A DNA stretch of 10,282 bases from an uncultured Clostridia bacterium (GCA_945221685.1 CALYNN010000042.1:1-10282), one strand, 5' to 3'. Shown: positions 1-8,034, counted from the stretch's first letter. The notes: generated from the sequence alone by a model not told the origin. Numbers and translations: made by a program.

Positions 1-791
1 CTGTTAAGCTATGCGCCGAAAAGCACGGTATACCCGTTTATCAGCCTGTTTCGTTGAAAAATGACGACGAGATTGAAAAAATCAAAGGCTTTAACGCCGA
101 CGCTATTATAGTTGTTGCCTACGGCAAAATACTTTCCGAAAGTATTTTATCTGCGTCAAAATACGGCTGTATAAATGTTCACGCCTCACTGCTTCCAAAA
201 TACCGCGGCTCTGCGCCTATTCAGTGGTCTGTTCTAAACGGCGATAAGGAAACCGGAGTAACGGTCATGCAGATGGACAGAGGCATAGATACAGGCGATA
301 TGCTTTATGTTGAGAAAACCGAAATCGGTGAAAATGAAACCTCTCAGGAGCTGTTTGAAAGGCTTTCTGTTATCGGAGCAAACGCTCTTGTTAAGGTTCT
401 TGATAATATTGAGTATTACCAAAAAAACAGAAAGGCTCAGCCTTCCGGCGATTTCGGCTATGCAGAAAAAATAACAAAAGTGTTAAGCTCTATTGATTGG
501 AGCAGGTCTGCCGACGAAATTCATAATCAGGTAAGAGGACTCCAGTCCTGGCCCTGCGCCGTGACTTATTTTAACGGAAAGCAGTTAAAAATTCATAAAA
601 CCGTTAAGTCCGATAAAACTGCTGATAAAGCAGGAAAAATTGTTGATAATAAAAATAGTCTTACTGTTTGCTGCGGCGACGGCAGGTGCCTTGATATTGA
701 ATATCTTCAGCTTGAGGGCAAAAAGAAAATGGACGCAAAATCATTTTTGCAGGGAAATAATATTGAAATAGGAACGGTTTTGGGTGAGTAA
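1..791 (+). CDS. fmt: Methionyl-tRNA formyltransferase, 5' truncated
   Basis: Transfers a formyl group from 10-formyl-tetrahydrofolate to Met-tRNA(fMet) in the cytoplasm, preparing the initiator tRNA. The reading frame is open from base 3 to the stop at 789–791 (262 residues), so the TTG at 54 is not the start; the gene runs off the window edge. About 50–55 N-terminal residues are missing compared with the usual length near 310. The catalytic region is present: NVHASLLPKYRGSAPIQ, with the Asn (codon 174–176) and His (180–182), and GIDTGDM with the catalytic Asp (288–290). The C-terminal OB-like tRNA-binding domain starts near YAEKITK and includes the typical QVRGLQSWPCA stretch. The stop codon lies beside or overlaps the start of the next gene, so the two are probably co-transcribed. 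priA and def often lie upstream in Firmicutes but are outside this window. Identification is secure. Confidence 0.97.
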   Translation, partial: VKLCAEKHGIPVYQPVSLKNDDEIEKIKGFNADAIIVVAYGKILSESILSASKYGCINVHASLLPKYRGSAPIQWSVLNGDKETGVTVMQMDRGIDTGDMLYVEKTEIGENETSQELFERLSVIGANALVKVLDNIEYYQKNRKAQPSGDFGYAEKITKVLSSIDWSRSADEIHNQVRGLQSWPCAVTYFNGKQLKIHKTVKSDKTADKAGKIVDNKNSLTVCCGDGRCLDIEYLQLEGKKKMDAKSFLQGNNIEIGTVLGE

Positions 792-792
792 T

Positions 793-1488
793 ATGGGAAC
801 TTATTTTGCTTATTATTTAACAGGATTTATAATGATACCTGTTTTTATATTTGCTTTATATTGTCAGCTTAAGGTAAAAAGCGCCTTTGGCAAATATTCT
901 AAAGTGAGAAACAGAAGAAATATGACCGGTGCTGACGCCGCTTATCAGCTTTTGATGATTAACGGAATAACCGATGTTAAGATTAAACAAATTCCCGGAA
1001 GCCTTACGGATTATTACGATCCCACAAAAAAAGAAATCTGTCTTTCACAGGATGTGTTTAATTCCACAAGCGTTGCCGCTGTGGGTGTCGCCTGTCACGA
1101 GGCAGGGCATGCCTGTCAGCACGCTCAGGGATATGCGGCTCTTAAAATAAGAAATGCCATTATTCCCGTAACAAAAATCGGCTCAATGCTCGGTGTGCCT
1201 CTTGCACTAATCGGTATGTTTTTATATAGTGATCCGCTGATTTATGCAGGCTTGATATTGTATTCTGCCGTTGCACTTTTTCAGCTTATAACGCTTCCAG
1301 TTGAATTTAACGCTTCTAAAAGAGCGCTTCAAACTATAGAAAGAAGCGGCTTTTTAGAGGGAGAAGAATATGCAGGCGCTAAAAGAGTTTTAACTGCCGC
1401 CGCCTTAACCTATGTTGCGGCATTGGCGTCTGCCCTTGCAACAATATTAAGACTGCTTTTAATAGCAAACAGAGGTAACAGACGGTAA
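793..1488 (+). CDS. YugP-type membrane zinc metallopeptidase
   Basis: Predicted integral-membrane neutral zinc metallopeptidase of the YugP/DUF2268-like 'zinc metallopeptidase' group (Peptidase_M-like, Bacillus YugP). Numbered from ATG 793 (231 residues), it has an N-terminal membrane segment (about 5–22), a soluble stretch with the family signature PGSLTDYYDP, the zinc-binding HEAGH at 102–106, two further membrane segments (about 124–144 and 148–169), LPVEFNAS with a Glu (171) that could be the third zinc ligand, and a last hydrophobic helix (about 200–224). Overall length and motif order match Bacillus YugP closely. The physiological substrate is unknown. I prefer ATG 793 because GGTGAG (783–788) sits just before it; an in-frame GTG at 784, overlapping the fmt stop and preceded by AGGA at 770–773, would add three residues. 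The stop overlaps the rsmB ATG by one base (TAATG), which suggests translational coupling. Confidence 0.9.
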   Translation: MGTYFAYYLTGFIMIPVFIFALYCQLKVKSAFGKYSKVRNRRNMTGADAAYQLLMINGITDVKIKQIPGSLTDYYDPTKKEICLSQDVFNSTSVAAVGVACHEAGHACQHAQGYAALKIRNAIIPVTKIGSMLGVPLALIGMFLYSDPLIYAGLILYSAVALFQLITLPVEFNASKRALQTIERSGFLEGEEYAGAKRVLTAAALTYVAALASALATILRLLLIANRGNRR

Positions 1489-2726
1489 TGGAAAAAAGCT
1501 TGCGGCTTATTGCCTTTGAAATATTGCACAAAATATTTTACAGCGGTTCCTATTCAAATATTGCTCTTGATAACGCACTTGATAACATAACCGAAAGCAA
1601 GTCATTTGTAAGTGCTCTTGTTTACGGTGTTGCCGAAAGAAAAATTACTCTTGATTACTATATCGGCAAATATTTAAAAAAGCCTGCCAAGCCTAAGGTT
1701 ATGACGGTTTTGCGGTTAGGTGCTTATCAAATACTGTATATGAGCAGGGTTCCAAACAGTGCGGCAGTAAATGAAAGCGTTAAGCTTGCAAAGGAAATTA
1801 AGCTTGATTACTATTGCCCTTTAGTTAACGCCGTGCTACATAAAATTGCAGACGATAAAGAAATACTGACTGATAATTCCTTGATTTATTCCGTTCCCGA
1901 AAATTTGCTTAATATGTGGTATAAGCAATACGGGAGAGAAACGGTTGAAGGCTTTTTGCCTAATATCAACGGCAGGCCTCCGCTTTTTGCAATTCCAAAC
2001 TCCCTTAAAACAGATAACAAAAATCTTGTTAAGCTTCTTCTTGATGAGGGAATTGAGTGTGAAAATATCGGCAAAGCAGTAATGATTAATTCCGCGGCGG
2101 ATATAGGAAGTCTTGACTCGTTTAAAAAAGGCTTGTTTCATATTGAGGATTTATCAAGCTATGAATGTGCATCGGTACTAAATGCAAAAGAGAACGATGT
2201 GGTTTTGGATATTTGCTCTGCACCCGGCGGCAAGGCTTTTACAATTGCGGAGCAAATGAATAACAAGGGCATTATATACGCCTTTGATTTATACAGCCAA
2301 CGACTAAAGCTTATCAGCAATGGAGCTGAAAGACTCGGTATAGATATTATTAAAACTGCCGTTAATGACGGCACTGTTTTCAATGATGAAATTCCGAAGG
2401 CAGATAGAATTTTGTGCGATGTGCCGTGTTCGGGCTTTGGAATTATTCGAAGAAAGCCCGAAATAAGATATAAGGAGCTTGACTCTGTAAAGGACCTGCC
2501 AAAGCTTCAGCTTGAAATTTTAACTGTATCATCAAGGTATTTGAAGAATAAGGGTACTCTTGTATATTCAACCTGTACTCTAAATCAAAAAGAAAATGAA
2601 AGAGTTGTTGAAGCATTTTTAAACAGCAACAGCGAATTTTCGCTTATTAACCAAAAAACAACTTTTCCCGAAAAGCTTGGAGGCGACGGCTTTTTCAGGG
2701 CAGTAATGATGAAAAATGAAAACTGA
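1488..2726 (+). CDS. rsmB: 16S rRNA m5C967 methyltransferase RsmB
   Basis: SAM-dependent cytosine-C5 methyltransferase acting on 16S rRNA position 967 (E. coli numbering). It has 412 residues, slightly short for the family (about 430–450). Residues 1–125 form the NusB-like RNA-binding domain (LIAFEIL start, VYGVAERKITLDYYI, LRLGAYQILYM, AVNESVKLAK, NAVLHKI). The Rossmann methyltransferase domain fills the C-terminal half: motif I VLDICSAPGGK (239–249), motif IV DVPCSG with Cys314, and motif VI YSTCTLNQKENE with Cys363. These are the two catalytic cysteines expected of RsmB-type m5C enzymes. The C terminus ends with the usual GGDGFF element. The start ATG shares one base with the preceding stop, and AGAGGT (1471–1476) is a usable ribosome binding site. 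The end overlaps rlmN by 11 bases. Confidence 0.96.
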   Translation: MEKSLRLIAFEILHKIFYSGSYSNIALDNALDNITESKSFVSALVYGVAERKITLDYYIGKYLKKPAKPKVMTVLRLGAYQILYMSRVPNSAAVNESVKLAKEIKLDYYCPLVNAVLHKIADDKEILTDNSLIYSVPENLLNMWYKQYGRETVEGFLPNINGRPPLFAIPNSLKTDNKNLVKLLLDEGIECENIGKAVMINSAADIGSLDSFKKGLFHIEDLSSYECASVLNAKENDVVLDICSAPGGKAFTIAEQMNNKGIIYAFDLYSQRLKLISNGAERLGIDIIKTAVNDGTVFNDEIPKADRILCDVPCSGFGIIRRKPEIRYKELDSVKDLPKLQLEILTVSSRYLKNKGTLVYSTCTLNQKENERVVEAFLNSNSEFSLINQKTTFPEKLGGDGFFRAVMMKNEN

Positions 2727-3768
2727 CATAAGAGCATTTACCTTCGATAAATTAAATAGTGAACTGTCTTCTTTAGGCCTTCCTGCGTTTAGAACAAAGC
2801 AGATTTTTAAATGGCTTCACCAATACGGCTGCAGCTCCTTTGATGAAATGACAAATATTTCAAAAGCCTTGAGAGCTCAGCTCGAGGAAAGATTTTATAT
2901 CGGAAGCTGCTATGTTGAGGATAAATATGTTTCCTCTATAGACGGCACGGTGAAATATCTTTTTAGGCTTCACGACGGCGAATATATTGAGTCTGTTATA
3001 ATGAAATACAAATACGGTTATACGATTTGCGTTTCGTCGCAGGTGGGTTGTAAAATGGGGTGCACCTTTTGTGCCTCTGCCATTGCAGGCTTTAAACGCA
3101 ATCTTACTGCGGGAGAAATTGAAGTCCAGCTTATAGCCGCCCAAAAGGACTTGAATATAAAAATTTCACACATTGTGCTTATGGGAATAGGGGAGCCTCT
3201 TGATAATTTTGATAATCTTATTGATTTTCTGAATAATGTCAATAATCCCGACGGCTTAAATATATCTATGAGAAATATTACCGTATCAACCTGCGGTATA
3301 GTTCCTAATATTTACAGGCTTATAGATTACAATCTTCAGCTTACTTTAACCGTATCGCTGCACGCGTCTAACGATAATATCAGGTCAAGGACAATGCCTG
3401 TCAGCAGGAAATATTCCATAGACGAGCTGCTAAGTGCCTGTAAGGTATATGCTGAAAAAACAGGCAGGAGAGTTAGCTTTGAATATACTTTAATTAAGGG
3501 AGTTAACGACAGTGCAGAAAACGCCAAAGAGCTTTCCTTAAGGCTTAAGGGTATGCTTTGCCATGTTAATCTTATACCTGTTAATGATGTTAAGGAAAGC
3601 GGTAATATAAGCTGCAGTCGCGAGGAAATTTTAAAATTTCAGAATATATTGAAAAGAAACGGAATTAATGCTACAATAAGAAGAACTCTCGGTGCTGACA
3701 TTAACGCTTCCTGCGGTCAGCTGAGAAGGCTTAAAAAGCGAGGTGAAATTGATGAAAATTGTTGCTAA
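2716..3768 (+). CDS. rlmN: Dual-specificity 23S rRNA/tRNA m2A methyltransferase RlmN
   Basis: Radical SAM enzyme that makes 2-methyladenosine at 23S rRNA A2503 and in some tRNAs (position 37). It has 350 residues, normal for the family. An N-terminal helical RNA-binding domain (FRTKQIFKWLHQYG near 26–38) is followed by the radical SAM core with the 4Fe-4S ligands in CKMGCTFC (Cys112, 116, 119), then MGIGEP (156–161), VSLHA (213–217) and RRTLGADINASCGQLR, whose Cys333 corresponds to the methyl-carrying cysteine. The presence of that cysteine is expected for RlmN and also for Cfr. The GEP motif, the RRTLGADI sequence and the syntenic position between rsmB and prpC favour RlmN over Cfr resistance methylase. 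The start lies 11 bases inside rsmB and the stop lies 17 bases inside prpC, so translation is likely coupled on both sides. Confidence 0.96.
   Translation: MKTDIRAFTFDKLNSELSSLGLPAFRTKQIFKWLHQYGCSSFDEMTNISKALRAQLEERFYIGSCYVEDKYVSSIDGTVKYLFRLHDGEYIESVIMKYKYGYTICVSSQVGCKMGCTFCASAIAGFKRNLTAGEIEVQLIAAQKDLNIKISHIVLMGIGEPLDNFDNLIDFLNNVNNPDGLNISMRNITVSTCGIVPNIYRLIDYNLQLTLTVSLHASNDNIRSRTMPVSRKYSIDELLSACKVYAEKTGRRVSFEYTLIKGVNDSAENAKELSLRLKGMLCHVNLIPVNDVKESGNISCSREEILKFQNILKRNGINATIRRTLGADINASCGQLRRLKKRGEIDENCC
3740..3745 (+). promoter_or_regulatory. Ribosome binding site that fixes the prpC start
   Basis: GAGGTG lies six bases before ATG 3752. The in-frame GTG at 3743 falls inside this Shine-Dalgarno sequence, so it is unlikely to be the start codon. 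The site is within the 3' end of rlmN. Confidence 0.75.
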
Positions 3769-4483
3769 AACAGACAAGGGCCGCGTTAGGTCTTCTAATC
3801 AGGACGCATACGCCGTTGGCGAATTTTCCGATGAGGTTGTATGGGCGGTTGTCTGTGACGGTATGGGCGGCGCTGCCGGCGGAAATATTGCTTCTGCCCT
3901 TGCTGTTAAGGTAATCAGCGATAAAATTAACGCCTCCTACCGTGAAAAAATGCGTGATTCATCAATACAAAATATGCTCGATTCTGCGCTTACTGCCGCA
4001 AATATCGAGGTTTATGATTTTGCCGAGGCAAATACAGAATTAAAAGGAATGGGCACTACCGTTGTGTGCGCAATTGTAAGAGACGGTCAGGCGTTTATTG
4101 CTCATGCAGGCGATAGCCGCGCCTACATTATCAGCGAAGATAATGACGCAAGACAGGTTACGGTTGACCACAGCGTCGTTCAGGATTTGCTTTCAAAGGG
4201 TAAAATAACAAGTGAGGAAGCCGAGCATCACCCCAATAAAAATATTATTACAAGGGCAGTAGGTGTTGATAAAAATATCAAGATTGATTTTGACCAAATT
4301 GACCTTGAGGCAGGTGATACGGTGCTTCTTTGTACCGACGGCTTATCAAATTATGTTACTAATGAAGAAATGATAGATATTATGAGTGACGGCAAGCACT
4401 ATGCTTTTGCCGACAGGCTTGTAAATAAAGCCAACGAAAACGGCGGAGGCGACAATATTACCGTCGTTATTATTTCTGAATAA
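3752..4483 (+). CDS. prpC: PP2C-family Ser/Thr protein phosphatase (PrpC/Stp1)
   Basis: Metal-dependent cytoplasmic phosphatase that reverses phosphorylation by the kinase encoded next to it. It has 243 residues, the usual size of PrpC/Stp. All PPM-family metal-binding and core motifs are present: RxxNQDA (13–19), VCDGMGG with Asp36, GTTVV (101–105), HAGDSRAY (118–125) with the DSR motif, DHS (139–141), ITRAVG (166–171), TDGLSN with Asp196, and GGGDNITVV with Asp234. There is no signal peptide or membrane segment. The start at 3752 is chosen because a good GAGGTG precedes it, giving a 17-base overlap with rlmN. prkC begins 17 bases after the stop, the classic phosphatase–kinase pair of Firmicutes. 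In Bacillus and relatives the pair modulates cell-wall metabolism, translation GTPases and RsgA/CpgA; that function is known from the family and not shown here. Confidence 0.96.
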   Translation: MKIVAKTDKGRVRSSNQDAYAVGEFSDEVVWAVVCDGMGGAAGGNIASALAVKVISDKINASYREKMRDSSIQNMLDSALTAANIEVYDFAEANTELKGMGTTVVCAIVRDGQAFIAHAGDSRAYIISEDNDARQVTVDHSVVQDLLSKGKITSEEAEHHPNKNIITRAVGVDKNIKIDFDQIDLEAGDTVLLCTDGLSNYVTNEEMIDIMSDGKHYAFADRLVNKANENGGGDNITVVIISE

Positions 4484-4500
4484 CGGAGTTGAAATAATTT

Positions 4501-6528
4501 ATGGATAATTATGTAGGCAAGCGCCTTGACGGCAGATATGAAATACAGGAGATTATCGGCGTTGGCGGTATGTCGGTTGTATATAAGGCTTACGACAGCG
4601 TTGACGACAGAATTGTTGCAGTAAAAATTCTTAAGGATGAATTTTTAACTAACGATGATTTTGTTCGCCGTTTTAAAAATGAAAGCAAGGCAATTGCTCT
4701 TCTTTCTCACCCTAATATTGTTAAGGTGTATGATGTTAGCTTTGGTGAAAAGCTTCAGTATATTGTAATGGAGTATGTTGACGGTATTACACTTAAGGAG
4801 TATATACAAAAGCAAAATTCAATTACATGGAATGAAGCTCTGTTTTTTACCGAGCAGATACTTAAAGCACTTCAACACGCCCACGATAAAGGAATTGTTC
4901 ACAGGGATATTAAGCCGCAGAATATTATTCTTTTATCTAACGGTGATATTAAGGTTGCCGATTTCGGAATTGCCCGCTTTTCAAGAAGCGACACAAAGAC
5001 CTTAACAGATACCGCTATAGGCTCTGTTCATTATATCAGTCCTGAACAGGCTAAGGGTGAGTTTACGGATGAAAAGGCGGATATATATTCGGTAGGGGTG
5101 GTTTTGTACGAAATGCTTACAGGCAGAGTTCCCTTTGAAGCAGACAGTGCTGTTTCCGTAGCACTTATGCAGCTTCAGAAATCCGCCAAAAAGATTACCG
5201 AAATTAATCCGGATATTCCGTTGGGTATTGAGCAGATTTGCGAAAGAGCAATGCAAAAGGACCCTAACGACCGTTACCAAACCGCCGCTGAATTTCTTAT
5301 AGATGTTGAGGAGGTAATTAAAAATCCAAACGCTACCTTTGATTATTCCTGCTTTGTTGATAAAAATCCAACTAAGTATGTAATTAAAAACAGTGACGGA
5401 GTTACTTCCAACGAGGAATATGAGGAGGATTATTCCGATGAAGAATATTATGATCCCAACCATAAGAAAAAGGTAATAACTGCTGTTTCCGTCGGCGTTG
5501 TTCTTTTAATTTGTGCAATCATAGGTCTTGTTTTTCTCATTACCGGAAATGTAAATACAAAGGCAAGTATTCTTGATAATTTTGTAGGTTGCTCTTATGA
5601 TGAGCTTAAAAGCTCAAATAAATACGATTATGAATTTATTCTTGAAAGCGAAAAAAGCAACGAATATGAGCCGGGCATTGTAATCAGGCAGTCGCCCGAG
5701 GCCGGAACAAAGGTTTTGGCAGGCAGTCAGGTGCGGCTTGTTGTAGCCGCTTCGGCGGACGATATTTCTGTTCCTAATATATATAATCTTGACAGTGATA
5801 AAGCCAAAAAGGCTCTTGAAAACGAAGGTCTTAAAAATTATAAGATAACTACCGTATCAAGCGAAACCGTTGAAGAAGGAAAGGTTGTTTACTCAGATCC
5901 TAAGGCAGGAAGCGTTGTTTCCTCCGATACGCAGATTATTATTTATTTAAGCTCCGGACCCACTACAGAGATTGTTGAAAATATTACTATGCCCGATGTT
6001 GTCGGACTTAAGCAGGAGGGTGCAAGAGCCTTCCTTGAAAAATCCGGCTTCACTAATATCAATTTTGTTACTAAAGACAGTGAACTGCCCAAGGGAGTTG
6101 TTTTAAGTCAGTCACCGGCGGCGGGTGCAACTGCTTTAGCTGATGATACTGTTAAGATTACTATTTCCTCAGGAGTTACTACTACAACAACAAAGGCAGT
6201 TTCAAAAATATCCCTGTCTGTTGCTTTGCCCGAAATAAAAAATGCAGACGGCTCTTATGTTTCGGATACTCTTGTAGTTGAGCTTGACGGCGAAACATAT
6301 CTCAGCCAAAGCGTTTCACTTAAGGGTGGAAATGCAAATGTAAGTATTACTGTTGAAGATAGCGACAGCGTTAAAATTCGAGTATCTCTTGAGCAATGCG
6401 GAAATGTTGAAACCCGCACCGTAAAGACAGATAAGAGTCAAAAGCTTACTATGGATTTCAGCACACCTGTTAACAGCAGTATCATTCCCGATACAAAGCC
6501 TACGGAAGAAACAACTTCCACGGAGTGA
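4501..6528 (+). CDS. prkC: PASTA-domain Ser/Thr protein kinase PrkC/Stk
   Basis: Single-pass membrane kinase (675 residues) sensing peptidoglycan fragments or lipid II outside and phosphorylating cytoplasmic targets. The kinase domain spans about 12–270: Gly-loop GVGGMSVVY (20–28), VAVKIL with Lys42, HRDIKPQN with catalytic Asp136, DFG (154–156), a Thr-rich activation loop (TKTLTDTAIGS, about 165–175) of the type autophosphorylated in PrkC, and SPEQ (180–183). An acidic Tyr/Glu/Asp-rich juxtamembrane stretch (about 304–319) precedes HKKK and the membrane helix (about 325–347). Outside are three PASTA repeats, about 355–417, 421–486 and 495–557, each with the SP/DPxAG signature (QSPEAG, SDPKAG, QSPAAG). 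After a Thr-rich linker (559–565) there is a beta-rich C-terminal domain (about 568–653), similar in position to the Ig-like domain of Bacillus and Staphylococcus homologues, and a Ser/Thr/Pro tail. GGAG at 4485–4488 is 12 bases from the ATG, a long spacing. In Bacillus, PrkC also triggers spore germination in response to muropeptides. Confidence 0.96.
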   Translation: MDNYVGKRLDGRYEIQEIIGVGGMSVVYKAYDSVDDRIVAVKILKDEFLTNDDFVRRFKNESKAIALLSHPNIVKVYDVSFGEKLQYIVMEYVDGITLKEYIQKQNSITWNEALFFTEQILKALQHAHDKGIVHRDIKPQNIILLSNGDIKVADFGIARFSRSDTKTLTDTAIGSVHYISPEQAKGEFTDEKADIYSVGVVLYEMLTGRVPFEADSAVSVALMQLQKSAKKITEINPDIPLGIEQICERAMQKDPNDRYQTAAEFLIDVEEVIKNPNATFDYSCFVDKNPTKYVIKNSDGVTSNEEYEEDYSDEEYYDPNHKKKVITAVSVGVVLLICAIIGLVFLITGNVNTKASILDNFVGCSYDELKSSNKYDYEFILESEKSNEYEPGIVIRQSPEAGTKVLAGSQVRLVVAASADDISVPNIYNLDSDKAKKALENEGLKNYKITTVSSETVEEGKVVYSDPKAGSVVSSDTQIIIYLSSGPTTEIVENITMPDVVGLKQEGARAFLEKSGFTNINFVTKDSELPKGVVLSQSPAAGATALADDTVKITISSGVTTTTTKAVSKISLSVALPEIKNADGSYVSDTLVVELDGETYLSQSVSLKGGNANVSITVEDSDSVKIRVSLEQCGNVETRTVKTDKSQKLTMDFSTPVNSSIIPDTKPTEETTSTE

Positions 6529-6535
6529 GGTCAGT

Positions 6536-7420
6536 ATGATTGATGGCAGAGTTATAAAAGGTATAGGCGGTTTCTACTATGTAGAAGCCGCTGATACTAT
6601 ATACGAATGTAAAGGCAGAGGAAAGCTTAAGCAAAATAAAAACTCCTTACTTGTAGGTGATTATGTGTCTATTTCGGTAAACGATAATGCCGAAAACACA
6701 ATTGATGAAATAAAGCCGCGAAAAAATCAGCTTGTTCGTCCTCCGCTTTCTAATTTGGATAGGCTTTTTATTGTTGCCTCGGTTGCTGACCCTGCAATAA
6801 ATACCTTTGTTACGGACAGACTGATTGCAATAGCAGAGCATAAAGGAATTGAGCCTGTTATCGTTCTTACTAAAATTGACCTTGACAGTAGCTATAAAAT
6901 GTATTTCGATATGTATAAAAAGGCGGGCTTTAAGGTTATAGCCTGTAACAACAAAACAGGTCAGGGTGCTGACGAGGTACTGGAGCTTATTACTGGTAAA
7001 ACAAGCGCATTTACGGGGAATACAGGCGCAGGCAAATCATCGCTGTTAAATATGATAGATTGCTCACTTAATCTTGAAACAGGGGAAACAAGCAAGAAGC
7101 TTGGCAGAGGCAGACATACAACCCGCTACTGTTGCCTATACAAGATTAACGGTGGCTATGTTGCGGATACTCCCGGATTTTCTGCAGTGGATTTTGAAAA
7201 ATGCGAAAAAATTCTTAAGCAGGATTTACCTTATTGCTTCAGAGAATTTATTCCTTTTCTTGACGGATGTAAATTTCAAACAAGCTGTTCTCATATTAAC
7301 GATAAGGGGTGTGCCGTTGTTAAAGCAGTTGAGGACGGGTTGATTTCTAAACAGCGTCACGAAAACTATATAAGGCTTTATAATGAGGTTAAAGACATTA
7401 AGAAATGGGAAATGAAATAA
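6536..7420 (+). CDS. rsgA: Ribosome small-subunit biogenesis GTPase RsgA (YloQ/CpgA)
   Basis: Circularly permuted GTPase that assists late 30S subunit maturation. It has 294 residues, normal length. An N-terminal OB-fold (about 1–70, GRVIKGIGGFYYV to KNQLVRPP) is followed by GTPase motifs in the permuted order: G4 TKID (112–115), then G1 GNTGAGKS (161–168), the switch HTTR (194–197) and G3 DTPG (211–214). The C-terminal zinc domain has the expected ligands Cys245, Cys251, His253 and Cys259. The start is well set by GTGAGG (6525–6530), which overlaps the prkC stop; the gap to prkC is 7 bases. In Bacillus, the homologue is phosphorylated by PrkC, so the kinase adjacency may be functional (family knowledge). 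A strong 11-bp hairpin lies in codons 11–19 (6567–6591). The 3' end overlaps thiN by 16 bases; the rpe gene often found between them is absent. Confidence 0.96.
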   Translation: MIDGRVIKGIGGFYYVEAADTIYECKGRGKLKQNKNSLLVGDYVSISVNDNAENTIDEIKPRKNQLVRPPLSNLDRLFIVASVADPAINTFVTDRLIAIAEHKGIEPVIVLTKIDLDSSYKMYFDMYKKAGFKVIACNNKTGQGADEVLELITGKTSAFTGNTGAGKSSLLNMIDCSLNLETGETSKKLGRGRHTTRYCCLYKINGGYVADTPGFSAVDFEKCEKILKQDLPYCFREFIPFLDGCKFQTSCSHINDKGCAVVKAVEDGLISKQRHENYIRLYNEVKDIKKWEMK

Positions 7421-8034
7421 AAAAATGCACCGTTATCTCCGGTGCGCCTGAAAACGATTTATCATATTATGACAAATATTTAGACGACAGATTTATAATT
7501 TGTGCAGACAGTGGGTATTTGAAATGCAAAAGACTTTCGGTAAAACCCGATTTAATAATAGGGGATTTTGATTCCTCCGATTATCCCGATTATGATTGCG
7601 AAATTATTTCTCTTCAGGTAAGAAAGGATGATACGGACACCTTTCACTGCGTTAAGGAGGCTGTAAGCCGCGGCTTTAACGATATTGTTATTTTAGGCGG
7701 TATCGGCTCAAGGCTTGACCATACCTATGCAAATATTCTTTCTGTTAACTTTTGCTTCGACAGAGGAGTAAGCTGTTGCCTTATTAACGGTAATAATAAA
7801 ATTTCTGTTTTTTCAAAAAGTATTGTTATAGATAATTGCGAGTATGAGCATTTTTCGTTGTACGCTCTTTTTGATAAATGCACTGGAGTTACTATAGAAA
7901 ATTCTTTATACGATATAAATGATTATACTATTGAGCCCTTTGAGCAGTTTTCTCAAAGCAACGGCTTCAAAAGCAGCTATTGTAAGATTACAGTTAAAAG
8001 CGGAAAAGTTTTGCTTTTTCAGTGTAACGATTAG
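7405..8034 (+). CDS. thiN: Thiamine pyrophosphokinase
   Basis: Converts thiamine plus ATP to thiamine diphosphate in the cytoplasm. It has 209 residues, typical for the single-domain bacterial enzyme. Visible family motifs are SGAP near the N terminus (12–15), ADSG (34–37), the metal/diphosphate-binding IIGDFDSS (51–58), KDDTDT (74–79), GGIGSRLDH (98–106) and the C-terminal beta-domain signature SNGF (185–188). The start lies 16 bases inside rsgA and lacks a strong Shine-Dalgarno sequence (GAGG at 7385–7388 is about 16 bases away), so it probably depends on translational coupling with rsgA. I see no TPP riboswitch or separate promoter upstream, so thiamine-responsive control of this copy is not evident. 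It is the last housekeeping gene before two small sporulation-region genes. Confidence 0.94.
   Translation: MGNEIKKCTVISGAPENDLSYYDKYLDDRFIICADSGYLKCKRLSVKPDLIIGDFDSSDYPDYDCEIISLQVRKDDTDTFHCVKEAVSRGFNDIVILGGIGSRLDHTYANILSVNFCFDRGVSCCLINGNNKISVFSKSIVIDNCEYEHFSLYALFDKCTGVTIENSLYDINDYTIEPFEQFSQSNGFKSSYCKITVKSGKVLLFQCND

Noticed and set aside
733..751. GCAAAA/TTTTGC hairpin near the end of fmt as a terminator
   Set aside because: The stem is short and AT-rich, lies in coding sequence, lacks a T-run after it, and the next gene is directly adjacent.
2716..3768. Cfr-type resistance methylase
   Set aside because: Sequence signatures and the rsmB–rlmN–prpC gene order fit housekeeping RlmN; there is no sign of transfer.
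5002..5463. 153-codon open frame on the − strand within prkC
   Set aside because: It is antisense to the conserved kinase domain, has no ribosome binding site of note and shows no recognisable domain; it is a shadow of the codon use in prkC.
7385..7440. TPP riboswitch or promoter before thiN
   Set aside because: The start is inside rsgA and no thi-box sequence or extended structured leader is visible.
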